NCBI GenBank assembly: GCA_938082855.1
Contig: CALKCC010000006.1
Location: 1-49,647 of the forward strand
DNA from: an uncultured Pirellulaceae bacterium
GTDB taxonomy: Bacteria; Planctomycetota; Planctomycetia; Pirellulales; Pirellulaceae
Reading direction: 5' to 3'
DNA: 49,647 nucleotides
Positions 1 to 7,962 of the stretch are shown here, in pieces. A model generated the notes under the pieces. The model searched no databases. It saw only the letters and a program-made list of their open reading frames with translations, and had not been told where the DNA came from. Each line of letters starts with the position of its first letter. Position 1 is the first letter of the stretch. Made by a program: the position numbers and the translations under genes.

Positions 1-696
1 CGAAATGACGATGATGATGACGATGGTTATTCGCCAAATTCACAAGGAGAGTGGAATCCCCTAGGCGCCATCTTTTTACTTCCCTTCTCCGGCCCCCGCT
101 ACTTTCTTGAAGACACTGGGCAAGAAGCTTATTTCACCGAATATCCTTTTGCGAATCAGTATTCCGGTAATCTACTTATCGAACCACTTTGGCATCCCAA
201 CCTAAAGACATCCCGACTTCGGTTTGGGACGGAATACGGCGACAACTTCGACCGTCAACAAAAGATTACTACTCGGTTGCAATACGATCGAAAAGACCGA
301 CTCGGAATTGATTCCTCGTTTGATTACTTGCGCGAGCAACTTGGCGGTGGTGAGCACGACCAACTTTGGCTGGGTGACATAAACCTGACATGGAGATTTG
401 CTCAAGCTGAATTTGCGGAACTCCGCACAGGAGTTGGTTACAACTGGATGGCTGCTACCGATGCTTCCGGTAAGGGGTTTAACTTCACCTATGGTGGCAG
501 CTTCTATTTGGATAATCCGAGTGTCCTGGATTTTGACATTGATTTGGGGCGTATTGGCGACGCTGGTTTAACGCGATTTAAAACCAGCTATTCACGGTAT
601 ATAAAACGGATACGACTGTCCGTGGGCTACGAGCATCTACGCTTGGGAGTTTTTGAAACGGATTATTTTACTGCAGGTTTAAGCCTCGACTATTGA
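1..696 (+). CDS. outer-membrane beta-barrel-like protein, C-terminal part (5' end outside window)
   Basis: The reading frame is open from the first base to a TGA at 694-696, so the gene starts upstream of the window and about 231 residues are visible. The visible part begins with an Asp run (N followed by six D), then a segment rich in aromatic residues. The last 140 residues alternate polar and hydrophobic positions in short strands with many Tyr, Phe and Trp. The protein ends in an aromatic residue (SLDY), as outer-membrane beta-barrel proteins often do. From this I infer a surface or outer-membrane barrel. No specific family is recognised and no enzyme motif is seen. A shorter in-frame start exists near 277 but the frame clearly continues upstream, so it is not used. 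rsmE follows after 37 bases. Confidence 0.6.
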   Translation, partial: RNDDDDDDGYSPNSQGEWNPLGAIFLLPFSGPRYFLEDTGQEAYFTEYPFANQYSGNLLIEPLWHPNLKTSRLRFGTEYGDNFDRQQKITTRLQYDRKDRLGIDSSFDYLREQLGGGEHDQLWLGDINLTWRFAQAEFAELRTGVGYNWMAATDASGKGFNFTYGGSFYLDNPSVLDFDIDLGRIGDAGLTRFKTSYSRYIKRIRLSVGYEHLRLGVFETDYFTAGLSLDY

Positions 697-733
697 CGCC
701 CTATAGAGATTCTCCAAAGAGGTAAGGACTAGG

Positions 734-1456
734 ATGGGACAACGATTTTTTCTGGAATCTTCGCCAGCTCCGGATACGACCACGATTGATCTGGGTGGTC
801 AGGAAGCGCAGCACTTAATCAAGGTAATGCGTGCCAAACCCGGCGATGTCGTCGAGCTGTTTGACGGCACCGATATGCAATGGCAGGCAGAGGTAACAGA
901 CATTCGCCGCAACGACGCTACCTTGACATTGCTCAGTTCGGAATTGATGTCCCGGGAGCCGTCGATCGCGCTCACTCTGGGGATCGCTTTACCTAAAGGT
1001 GATCGGCAAAAGTGGGTCATTGCCAGATTGGTAGAACTTGGGGTGCAATGCGTTGTGCCTCTGACCACAGAGTACGGTGTGGCTCAGCCAGTCGAAAAGG
1101 CGATCGGCCGACTCCGGCGTCAGGTAATCGAAGCCAGTAAACAATGCGGTCGCAATAAGCTCATGGAGATCACCGCTCCCCAATCTTTCGGCCAGTTTAT
1201 CGAACAAGCGGAAGGTCAGCGTTGGATCGCTCATCCTCTTTCCGCTCCAGGAGCGTCAGAACATCAGTCGCCCTCCTCCCTGCAATCTACGACAGGCCAG
1301 GCCGCCATTGCGATTGGTCCGGAAGGGGGATTTAGTATGGACGAAGTGCAACAGGCAGAAGCACAGGGTTGGCAAGCTTTAGACTTAGGCGCTCGGATTC
1401 TACGAATTGAGACAGCGGCATTAGCAATTGCGTCTCTAGTCCTACTTGGCAAGTAA
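734..1456 (+). CDS. rsmE: 16S rRNA (uracil(1498)-N(3))-methyltransferase RsmE
   Basis: The 240-residue product has the usual length for RsmE, the SPOUT-fold enzyme that uses S-adenosylmethionine to methylate N3 of U1498 in 16S rRNA. The N-terminal PUA-like region (residues 1-70) includes QHLIKVMRAKPGD. The C-terminal trefoil-knot region holds the family signatures AIGPEGGFS (about residue 194) and LGARILRIETAALA near the end, which form the cofactor pocket. The start is ATG 734, preceded by a purine-rich site (AGGTAAGG) 5-8 bases upstream. It is probably a housekeeping gene not functionally tied to its neighbours. Nothing is truncated. Confidence 0.95.
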   Translation: MGQRFFLESSPAPDTTTIDLGGQEAQHLIKVMRAKPGDVVELFDGTDMQWQAEVTDIRRNDATLTLLSSELMSREPSIALTLGIALPKGDRQKWVIARLVELGVQCVVPLTTEYGVAQPVEKAIGRLRRQVIEASKQCGRNKLMEITAPQSFGQFIEQAEGQRWIAHPLSAPGASEHQSPSSLQSTTGQAAIAIGPEGGFSMDEVQQAEAQGWQALDLGARILRIETAALAIASLVLLGK

Positions 1457-1544
1457 ATCTCCCATACCGAAAGGTAACCTCGTCGTTTACAATAAAGCCT
1501 TCTGAGGCCAGAGAATTGGAATACAGAATTGAGGCTCAGTCTTA

Positions 1545-2072
1545 ATGACCGCTGACAAACATCCTGAAGACGATATCCATGTCGATTTAAAGAATCGGGG
1601 TTTCGCTGCGTTGCTTGCCTGGCTCGTTCCGGGGTTGGGACACATGTATCAAGGAAGGATGTCTAAAGGCCTTGCTATTTTTGTCAGCATTTCTTTCTTA
1701 TTTGTCGTCGGTTTACAGATGGGTGGCGGCAAGGTGGTTTACTGCTCCTTTACGGGGGATGATTTGCGTTGGCAGTTTGTAGGCCAGGCCTTTATCGGCT
1801 CCGCAGCTGTCCCAGCCGTTATTCAAAATCGAGTACGACGGTCGGATGAAAAACCGTTATTTGGAGGTCGATTCGCACCTCCTGCATCTAAATCAGAGCG
1901 AACTGATTGGTTGCGTGACTATCACGCCTACTACGATATCGGAACTCTATATACGCTGATCGCAGGTGTGTTAAACATGTTTGCGATTTTTGACGCCTAT
2001 GGCGGACCGGCTTATTGGTACGAGGAGTACAGGAAAGAAGAGTCAGACGGTAAGGGAGGTCAAGACGCATGA
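1545..2072 (+). CDS. small membrane protein, DUF6677/TM2-like
   Basis: The 175-residue protein has a short charged N-terminus, then a hydrophobic stretch beginning LLAWLVPGLGHMYQGR. This resembles the TM2-type motif in which a Pro-Gly turn sits between membrane helices. A second helix follows (residues 45-60), and a further hydrophobic segment lies near residues 135-150. The arrangement resembles the planctomycete DUF6677 family, whose function is unknown; that assignment is from memory of the family. GAGG lies about 10 bases before ATG 1545. The last codons overlap the next gene by four bases (ATGA), so the two are probably translated together and may form a complex in the inner membrane. 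Confidence 0.7.
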   Translation: MTADKHPEDDIHVDLKNRGFAALLAWLVPGLGHMYQGRMSKGLAIFVSISFLFVVGLQMGGGKVVYCSFTGDDLRWQFVGQAFIGSAAVPAVIQNRVRRSDEKPLFGGRFAPPASKSERTDWLRDYHAYYDIGTLYTLIAGVLNMFAIFDAYGGPAYWYEEYRKEESDGKGGQDA

Positions 2073-2305
2073 TGAATTGGCTCTCCGCATTACTTCTCTT
2101 CGGTGCAGGCCCTGACGCGATCTCGGGTTGGGAACAAATCCTATACTTGATTCCACTGGTTGTATGCTCCAGCCTTGTTTACGGGGCGACTCGGCATGAA
2201 GACTGGTCGATCATTGCTAAGGAATCCCTGAAATTAGCAGCCTGGCTACTGTTTTTCACAGGATGTGTCTTTGTGGTTGTCTTATTGTTTAGTTTCTTTA
2301 ACTGA
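2069..2305 (+). CDS. small two-helix membrane protein, unknown function
   Basis: The 78-residue product has two predicted membrane segments: residues about 23-38 (ILYLIPLVVCSSLVYG) and about 53-76 (LKLAAWLLFFTGCVFVVVLL). They are separated by a short charged loop containing RHEDWS. It starts inside the stop of the upstream membrane protein gene (ATGA overlap), which argues for translational coupling and a shared role. No enzymatic or binding motif is seen and I do not recognise the family. The coupling and the clean membrane topology make it a real gene despite its size. Confidence 0.65.
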   Translation: MMNWLSALLLFGAGPDAISGWEQILYLIPLVVCSSLVYGATRHEDWSIIAKESLKLAAWLLFFTGCVFVVVLLFSFFN

Positions 2306-2382
2306 GCCGGTGTTACCACCCGAATCCTCGCTTTAATCATACAGGATGCAGTTTTTGGCCCTGTTTCTCAGAATTCTGTTAC

Positions 2383-2412
2383 TTGGCACATTCTTGTATG
2401 GCTTAGTAAGAT
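2383..2412 (+). promoter_or_regulatory. sigma70-type promoter for trkA-trkH
   Basis: TTGGCA (2383-2388) and TAAGAT (2407-2412) are separated by 18 bases and lie about 50 bases before the trkA start. A perfect 10-base palindrome, CAGAATTCTG (2369-2378), sits just upstream of the -35 box and could be an operator. The match is by eye only. Confidence 0.4.
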
Positions 2413-2460
2413 AGAAGCTGTCTTATCAAAACCAACTTGGAGGTTGATCGCACACCTCAT

Positions 2461-3849
2461 ATGAGAATCATTATTCTTGGCGGCGGCACAGTGGGTAGCT
2501 GGATAGCCGAGACTCTTTGTCCAAATCATGATGTCACCGTGATAGACACAAACCCTGAAGTGATTCAGCGGTTGAATGACCATTTGGATGTCCAGGCCTT
2601 TGTTGGCTCAGCTATCGACTCGACCTTATTGTTCCAGGCTCAGACTCTGACCATGGACTTGTGTTTAGCGGTAACCGGAGATGAATCTAAAAATGTGTTA
2701 GCTGCGAGTATGGCAAAACGGATGGGGTGTCGCCGAGCGGTAGCTCGAATCCATTCGCCAGTCATGTTTGACAAAAGCACATTCGATTACGAGACGGAAT
2801 TTCGAATCGATCGTTTGATTAGTTTGGAAGAACTGACCGCGATTGAATTGGCTCAGGAAATTAGAACTCCTGGTTCGGTCGTCGTGGAACATGTCGCTCG
2901 TGGTTCCATTAAAGTCCAAAGCGTGACGCTCAGCCCGAAGGCCAAGATCCTTGGCGTTTCGCTCAAGGAATTGAAATTGCCGGGTTCCGTTCGAATCGGT
3001 TCCATCACTCGAGTGGATGAAGAAACTCAGGAGAAGACAACTCGACTGGCTACAGCGGATGACGTCCTTCAGGCAGGCGACCAGATATTGCTGATCGGCG
3101 ATGATGACGATGTCGATGCTTTGTTGGACAAAGCGTTGAAAAACAAGAAGAAGAAAGAAGTGGTTATTGCCGGAGGTGGAAACGTTGCGGTTTATCTGGC
3201 CACTATTCTCGAATCAGGACCTTACGATGCGATTCTGATTGAACGCGATTTAGAACGTAGTGAAACGCTTGCGACTCAATTGCCAGAAGTCACTGTCCTC
3301 CATGCCGATGCCACTTACCGCCAAACGCTTTTGGAAGAGCATGTTGAAAAGACGGACTTCTTTGTCGCCTGTATGGGAGACGATGAGAGTAACATCATGA
3401 CGAGCGTGGAAGTCGATGACATCATTAACAGTACCGACGGTGTTGAGCGTGATGATAAAACGATTGTCTGTGTGGTATCCAGACCTGACTACGCTCAGGT
3501 GATTAGCCGACTGGGAATCGATCGGGCGATCAGCCCCAGAACGGCGATGGTCGAACAGGTTCAGACGTTTTTGACGACTGGGGCTGTGATTTCCACGAAT
3601 CCTTTGCCGGACACAGATATCGGAGTCTATGAAATTGAGGTGCAGCCCGGGTCCGCGGCGGAGGAACATGTGCTGGTGAATCTGGCCCTGCCTCTGGGGA
3701 AATGTTTGATTGCTGCAGTTTCCAGTCAAGGAGAAGCTCGGGTACCACGGGGAGACGACCATTTCAAAGCAGGAGATTACGTGGTTGCTTTGATTCACGC
3801 GGATGCCGTGGATGACGTGGTTGAAAAATTCAGCGGGTCTAGTCGGTAA
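2461..3849 (+). CDS. trkA: Trk system potassium uptake protein TrkA
   Basis: This is the cytosolic, NAD(H)-binding gating subunit of the Trk potassium transporter. The 462 residues match the usual length of a TrkA with two RCK units. The first Rossmann half starts MRIIILGGGTVGSWIAE with the GxGxxG-like loop, followed by an RCK_C segment around residues 135-215. The second Rossmann half starts KEVVIAGGGNVAVYLA (about 230), with its RCK_C around 375-455. I chose ATG 2461 because the Rossmann strand begins there. An in-frame TTG at 2437 would add eight residues, but it overlaps the GGAGG (2439-2443) that could serve as the ribosome site. That GGAGG is 17 bases from the ATG, which is long. trkH follows after six bases, so the two form an operon. 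Confidence 0.93.
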   Translation: MRIIILGGGTVGSWIAETLCPNHDVTVIDTNPEVIQRLNDHLDVQAFVGSAIDSTLLFQAQTLTMDLCLAVTGDESKNVLAASMAKRMGCRRAVARIHSPVMFDKSTFDYETEFRIDRLISLEELTAIELAQEIRTPGSVVVEHVARGSIKVQSVTLSPKAKILGVSLKELKLPGSVRIGSITRVDEETQEKTTRLATADDVLQAGDQILLIGDDDDVDALLDKALKNKKKKEVVIAGGGNVAVYLATILESGPYDAILIERDLERSETLATQLPEVTVLHADATYRQTLLEEHVEKTDFFVACMGDDESNIMTSVEVDDIINSTDGVERDDKTIVCVVSRPDYAQVISRLGIDRAISPRTAMVEQVQTFLTTGAVISTNPLPDTDIGVYEIEVQPGSAAEEHVLVNLALPLGKCLIAAVSSQGEARVPRGDDHFKAGDYVVALIHADAVDDVVEKFSGSSR

Positions 3850-3855
3850 GCGGAA

Positions 3856-5802
3856 ATGAATTTTCGTGTCGTTAGCTATTATCTGAGTATCGTCTGCTTC
3901 TTTGTGGCAGCAGCGATGGCAGCGTGCTGTTTGTTCGCTTTTCCATGGTTAGGTCATCGAACCAGCGAGATCTATTCTGAACTGTCGTTCGAGTCGGATG
4001 GAGTGAGGGGCCTATTAAGCAGTGTCGCTGTGAGTGTATTTGCCGGTGTTCTTCTGCGTCACTGGGCGAAAGGAGTCCGAGGTGAAGGACTCTACCGCAA
4101 GGAAGCGATGGCGACCGTCGGTTTAAGTTGGGTGATTGCGACCTTACTAGGGGGCCTGCCTTACATGATTGCCGGAGTGAAATATGCACCGGCGATTCGA
4201 CTTGAAAGCCCAGGTTATGCCGAGGTCCTTGAGCACCCTTACCACTGGCGGCAAAACTGGACCTCTCATGAATTGAATCTGTCGGAGTCCCAATTCAAGG
4301 TACTGCAGGCAGTCATTGACGACCCGAGTCTTCCATCTCAGGGAATTTCGTTAGCAGAAGTCGCAGACAACACGGGTTTGGATTCTCAGTTAGTTCAGAG
4401 TACTGTCAGCCAATTACAACAACTCGAGGGGATCGGTAGCAAACTACATACAAGTGATGATTCCGGGACATCGAATCTTCAATCCACTTTTGTCACTGTC
4501 GAGTGGATATCGATGGGATTCGGCGATGCAATGTTTGAATCTCAGTCTGGCTTCAGCACGACAGGTGCGACAGTCATCAGTAAGCTAGAGGACCCGAATT
4601 TTGTACCTCACTGCATTTTGTTTTGGCGAAGTGCGACTCACTTTCTGGGCGGCTTGGGAATTATCGTCTTGTTTGTCGTGTTGTTAGGAGGGAGTTCAGC
4701 AGGCAAGGCTCTGATGCGTGCCGAGATGCCCGGGCCAACCAAAGAAGGCAACACGCCCCGAATGCAGCACGCCGCGTGGCGGTTTGGCGGACTCTATATT
4801 GCTCTAAATACAGCCCTGACCATTTTGCTGTTATTTGACATGAATTTGTTTGACGCTTTATGCCATGCCTTCGGCACGATGGCTACCGGAGGGTTTAGTA
4901 CTTATGACACGAGTGTTGGCTACTTCAATAGCGCTTATGTGGATTACATCATTACACTGTTCATGATTCTGGCGGGGACTAACTTTGCGTTGCTGTACTT
5001 ATTAGTCATCCTCAAAGCGGGCAACGGGAGTCGGTTTGTTCGCTGGAAGCAACAAGTGGTACAGGTCTTTAAAGACTATGAATTGCGAGTGTACTTAAGC
5101 ATTATCGCTGTGGTGACGTTACTCGTAATGGTTTACGGGCTGTCCTATGGCGACTGGGATTTACCTGGTGATGAAGCCGCAGGAATAGGCTTGTTCGACA
5201 AGATAACGCGGTCTCTCAGATATGGCTTGTTCCAAGTGGTAGCCATCATTACGACCACTGGGTTTGGCACTCACGATTTTAATCAATGGAACGAATTTGG
5301 AAGAGCACTCCTGCTGGGATTGATGTTCATCGGGGGTTGTGCGGGGAGTACGGGTGGAGGTATGAAAGTGATCCGCCATATTCTCTTTGTCAAAATCCTG
5401 CGTCACGAGGTGGAGCTTCTTTATCACCCAAACGTTATCCGTCCGTTGAAGCTTGGAAATGAGACCTTTGATGACAAGGATATGCGTCGTGGCATTCTGG
5501 CATACTTTGGATTCATTGCTGCCTTATTCATGCTGACCTGGCTGGTCATCATGGCCGTTGAACCAGATACAACCTGGCATCAGGATGACGTTTCCAACAA
5601 GCTCGTAGATAATTCGAGTGCTGTCATCGCAACGCTCAATAATATTGGTCCCGGTTTGGGAATTGTTGGAGCCACTTCCAATTACGGAGCATACTCGCCG
5701 TTTTCCAAGCTAGTGTTTACCTGGTTAATGATGCTGGGGCGGCTGGAGATTTTCTCCATCTTAATTCTCTTCTCGCCGGCCTTCTGGCTGAGTCGCAGGT
5801 AA
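3856..5802 (+). CDS. trkH: potassium uptake protein TrkH with a soluble insert
   Basis: This is the pore subunit of the Trk potassium transporter in the inner membrane. All four selectivity-filter loops can be read: SGFSTTGATV (residues 231-240), FGTMATGGFST (339-349), ITTTGFGTHDF (third) and NNIGPGLG (fourth). At 648 residues it is roughly 160 longer than typical TrkH. Much of the excess lies between the second hydrophobic hairpin (LLGGLPYMIAG, ending about 107) and the first pore loop, at residues about 108-212. This insert includes a segment (about 146-193) patterned like a winged helix-turn-helix, with SLAEVADNTGLDSQLV followed by VSQLQQLEGIG. In the usual topology this loop faces outward, so a DNA-binding role is unlikely. 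It is co-transcribed with trkA. Confidence 0.92.
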   Translation: MNFRVVSYYLSIVCFFVAAAMAACCLFAFPWLGHRTSEIYSELSFESDGVRGLLSSVAVSVFAGVLLRHWAKGVRGEGLYRKEAMATVGLSWVIATLLGGLPYMIAGVKYAPAIRLESPGYAEVLEHPYHWRQNWTSHELNLSESQFKVLQAVIDDPSLPSQGISLAEVADNTGLDSQLVQSTVSQLQQLEGIGSKLHTSDDSGTSNLQSTFVTVEWISMGFGDAMFESQSGFSTTGATVISKLEDPNFVPHCILFWRSATHFLGGLGIIVLFVVLLGGSSAGKALMRAEMPGPTKEGNTPRMQHAAWRFGGLYIALNTALTILLLFDMNLFDALCHAFGTMATGGFSTYDTSVGYFNSAYVDYIITLFMILAGTNFALLYLLVILKAGNGSRFVRWKQQVVQVFKDYELRVYLSIIAVVTLLVMVYGLSYGDWDLPGDEAAGIGLFDKITRSLRYGLFQVVAIITTTGFGTHDFNQWNEFGRALLLGLMFIGGCAGSTGGGMKVIRHILFVKILRHEVELLYHPNVIRPLKLGNETFDDKDMRRGILAYFGFIAALFMLTWLVIMAVEPDTTWHQDDVSNKLVDNSSAVIATLNNIGPGLGIVGATSNYGAYSPFSKLVFTWLMMLGRLEIFSILILFSPAFWLSRR

Positions 5803-5816
5803 TCGGAGAATCAACG

Positions 5817-6875
5817 GTGACGAGTCAGCAAATACGTGCCACCAATCAACAGAATGCTCCGGAGTCCACCGCGGCTTTGGAGGATATGCTGAGTACACCT
5901 ACCGATGAAGTCATTGACATGTTCGCCGGATTAGAAGGGCAGTTAGTGATGCTGGGTGTTGGCGGTAAGATGGGCCCCACGATGGCTCGCATGGCCCAGC
6001 GGGCAATCACTGCCTCGGGGTCGTCCATGACCTTAGTAGCTGTTTCTCGTTTTTCGAATCCGGCCGTTCGGGAAAAGCTGGAAAGTTGGGGAGTCCAAAC
6101 TCACGTTTGTGATTTACTAGACCCTTCATCTGTTGCCGCGTTGCCGGATGCGACCCACGTGCTCAATCTTTCAGGTTTTAAGTTTGGTGCCGCCGATAAT
6201 CTGGGCCTTACTTGGGCGACGAATTGTGAAATTCCTTCTGCCATATGCCGTCGTTATCAAACTAGCCAGATCGCGGCGTTCTCAACAGGCAACGTCTACG
6301 GGATGGTCGACGTTCAGTCCGGGGGTAGTCTGGAGGAATCACCATTACGGCCGGAAGGTGAATACGCGATGGCAGCGTTAGGCCGTGAACGCATGTATGA
6401 ATACTATTCTCAGGCGTTGAACATCCCTCTGGCCATTCTGCGATTGAATTACGCTACAGAGCTCCGATATGGTGTGCTGATCGATATTGCCTCCAAAGTT
6501 TTGGCGGGTCAGCCAGTGCCGCTGGCGATGGGGTACCTGAATGCGATTTGGCTAGGTGATGCCAATGCGATGACTCTGCGTTGCTTGGACCTTGCGACAG
6601 CCCCTGCTCGTTTCATCAACATGACCGGCCCGGATGTAATCTCGGTTCGTGAAGTCGCTTCGCAAGTAAGCGAATTGGTTGGGAAACCGGTTACATGGAA
6701 AGGCGAGGAATTGGAGACGGCGCTGTTAAGTCAGGCACAACACAATTATCCTTCGATCGGTGAGCCCTTAATCAAGTTGGAAACCATGATTCGATGGTCT
6801 GTCCAGTGGTTACAGCGTGGCGGTGAGTCGCTAGGCAAGCCAACGAAATTTCAGATTACCGATGGTAAATTTTAG
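5817..6875 (+). CDS. NAD(P)-dependent epimerase/dehydratase (extended SDR family)
   Basis: The 352-residue protein has a Rossmann-fold start with the dinucleotide loop MLGVGGKMGPTMAR at about residues 46-59. It has an N-terminal extension of about 40 residues, and the SDR order of features continues with FSTGNVYG (the Ser/Thr region of the active site) and a YAMAALGRERMYEYY segment. The catalytic YxxxK is not obvious: the Tyr of EYAMAALGRE is followed by an Ala-rich stretch, so the exact chemistry is open. Substrates of this family are commonly nucleotide sugars; nothing here names one. The start is GTG 5817 with GGAGA about 7 bases upstream. The gap to trkH is 14 bases, so it may be read from the trk promoter, without an evident functional link. 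Its stop codon lies in the structured element 6873-6999. Confidence 0.75.
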   Translation: MTSQQIRATNQQNAPESTAALEDMLSTPTDEVIDMFAGLEGQLVMLGVGGKMGPTMARMAQRAITASGSSMTLVAVSRFSNPAVREKLESWGVQTHVCDLLDPSSVAALPDATHVLNLSGFKFGAADNLGLTWATNCEIPSAICRRYQTSQIAAFSTGNVYGMVDVQSGGSLEESPLRPEGEYAMAALGRERMYEYYSQALNIPLAILRLNYATELRYGVLIDIASKVLAGQPVPLAMGYLNAIWLGDANAMTLRCLDLATAPARFINMTGPDVISVREVASQVSELVGKPVTWKGEELETALLSQAQHNYPSIGEPLIKLETMIRWSVQWLQRGGESLGKPTKFQITDGKF

Positions 6876-6999
6876 TTGCAGGTAAACACGCCACCACATC
6901 CGTACTGCTCTAAGGTATTCAGCAATAGTAGGAGCTAATTGCTGACGGATGGGTGACGTGTCTTTCGCCAGTGGGATTTAGCCGGCGACCTGCAAACTA
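6873..6999. other. nested inverted-repeat element between convergent genes; candidate structured RNA or bidirectional terminator
   Basis: Read on the + strand, five sets of arms nest. The outermost is TAG-TTGCAGGT (6873-6883) with ACCTGCAA-A-CTA (6988-6999). Then come ACACG (6886-6890) with CGTGT (6957-6961), CACC (6892-6895) with GGTG (6952-6955), and CATCCGT (6897-6903) with ACGGATG (6945-6951). The innermost is CAGCAAT (6920-6926) with ATTGCTG (6938-6944), closing an 11-base loop. A possible side hairpin is CGCC (6966-6969) with GGCG (6984-6987). The left side carries a 16-base bulge (6904-6919). Both flanking stop codons lie in the outer stem. There is no T-run beside the arms, so it is not a standard intrinsic terminator. 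A MITE-like insertion or a folded 3' UTR are alternatives. Confidence 0.55.
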
Positions 7000-7776
7000 G
7001 TTCATGCTCTGGCCATGCCGCGAGGGGCCGTCTAACTTACGAGCGTTTGCAGGAGTTTGCCCTTCGTTGAAATTGACATTCATAATGTTTTGTAAGGCGT
7101 AACAGCGGTTTCCCTGATGTTCGTGGCAGAACCCGGATACGAACCAATTGCTTTCATGTGCATAGATTTCTCTGACTTCAAAACGAAGCCAGACAGCATA
7201 GTCTTCCCAATTGTCGAGGTGGATATCGGAATTCTTACTGATCAGGTCATCCACCACAAGGATTTCCAGAGTAGCCTGGTCCATGATGCTCTTGGCCAAT
7301 GCTCGTAATAGATCCCTTTCAAGCGTTGAATGTCTGGGTTGGTGTGATTCAAAAGTGCAGGCTTGATAAAGACGTTCCATGGCCTGGCGTTGTGGCAAAT
7401 CGAGTTTATCCATGAACATTGAGAAGATGGTATCGATTGTTTCTTGAATGCCATCGATATGCATCCAAGGCGAGCAGCGAGTGGCGAGCATTAAGTCACG
7501 CAGGTGGTTGATGTTGCATCTGCGCCGGATCTGAAGGTCACCATTGCCTGCTAAAGATCGTTCGCCCACGATACAGTAGCTATCTGCGAGATTGTCAAAT
7601 TGAACAGATATTCCTGACTTGCGTAATAAATCAAGATCACGATAGATGGTCCGCTTACTGACATTGAATTTTTGAGCCAGATCATCCGCGGTAACGCGGG
7701 AACCTGTTCGAATCTGTTCAGCAATTTGAAAAGCGCGTCCTGCATATCGTCTTGGCATTCGGGAGATTGACGCCAT
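6997..7776 (-). CDS. HTH transcriptional regulator (HTH_11/DeoR-WYL-like)
   Basis: The 259-residue protein opens with a clear DNA-binding helix-turn-helix at about residues 13-55, with TADDLAQKFNVSKRTIYRDL, the pattern of HTH_11/DeoR regulators. The rest (about 90-240) resembles the ligand-binding half of WYL-type regulators (AMERLYQACTFESHQ, then WEDYAVWLRFEVREIYAHE) but I do not see an intact WYL triplet. The start is ATG 7776 with AAGGAG eight bases upstream, a strong ribosome site. It is transcribed divergently from the three-gene AsnB-like/radical SAM/flavoprotein operon across a 186-base gap. The natural inference is that it controls that operon and itself. The effector is unknown. Confidence 0.8.
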   Translation of the reverse strand: MASISRMPRRYAGRAFQIAEQIRTGSRVTADDLAQKFNVSKRTIYRDLDLLRKSGISVQFDNLADSYCIVGERSLAGNGDLQIRRRCNINHLRDLMLATRCSPWMHIDGIQETIDTIFSMFMDKLDLPQRQAMERLYQACTFESHQPRHSTLERDLLRALAKSIMDQATLEILVVDDLISKNSDIHLDNWEDYAVWLRFEVREIYAHESNWFVSGFCHEHQGNRCYALQNIMNVNFNEGQTPANARKLDGPSRHGQSMN

Positions 7777-7804
7777 GAGAATAACTCCTTTTATTTGTTA
7801 AAGG

Positions 7805-7818
7805 TTCTTAAACAAGAA
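7805..7818. promoter_or_regulatory. possible operator dyad in the divergent control region
   Basis: TTCTT and AAGAA arms flank a four-base centre (7805-7818), 28-41 bases in front of the regulator start. A looser CTTG/CAAG pair occurs about 65 bases further toward the AsnB-like gene. It is a candidate binding site for the divergent HTH regulator. I could not recognise a convincing -35/-10 pair for either gene in this 186-base gap (7777-7962). Confidence 0.22.
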
Positions 7819-7962
7819 ATGGGGGCTCACTTACCTAGTTGCGCTAAAGTGCCAAAGGGCGCCCTGAAATCTTGAAAGAAATCCAAGAAACCACAAACTC
7901 TTTTGATTGCGTTAGAATACGAAGCATGAAATAAGGGAAATTCTTCCAAAAGGAGTGTCACT

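Noticed and set aside
24-27. GAT/GAC repeat at the window start as a tandem repeat
   Set aside because: It is only a short Asp codon run inside a coding frame.
3250-3798. 182-residue open frame antisense to trkA
   Set aside because: It lies wholly opposite a clear trkA domain, has no ribosome site or family match, and is a shadow of the coding strand composition.
6873-6999. integron attC site reading of the nested repeat
   Set aside because: No GTTRRRY core or matching inverse core is found at the ends, and no integron integrase is in the window.
7819-7875. 18-codon ORF starting MGAHLPSC in the gap before the AsnB-like gene, a possible precursor peptide
   Set aside because: It has no ribosome site, no leader/core pattern and no repeat; a modified-peptide precursor cannot be claimed from it.
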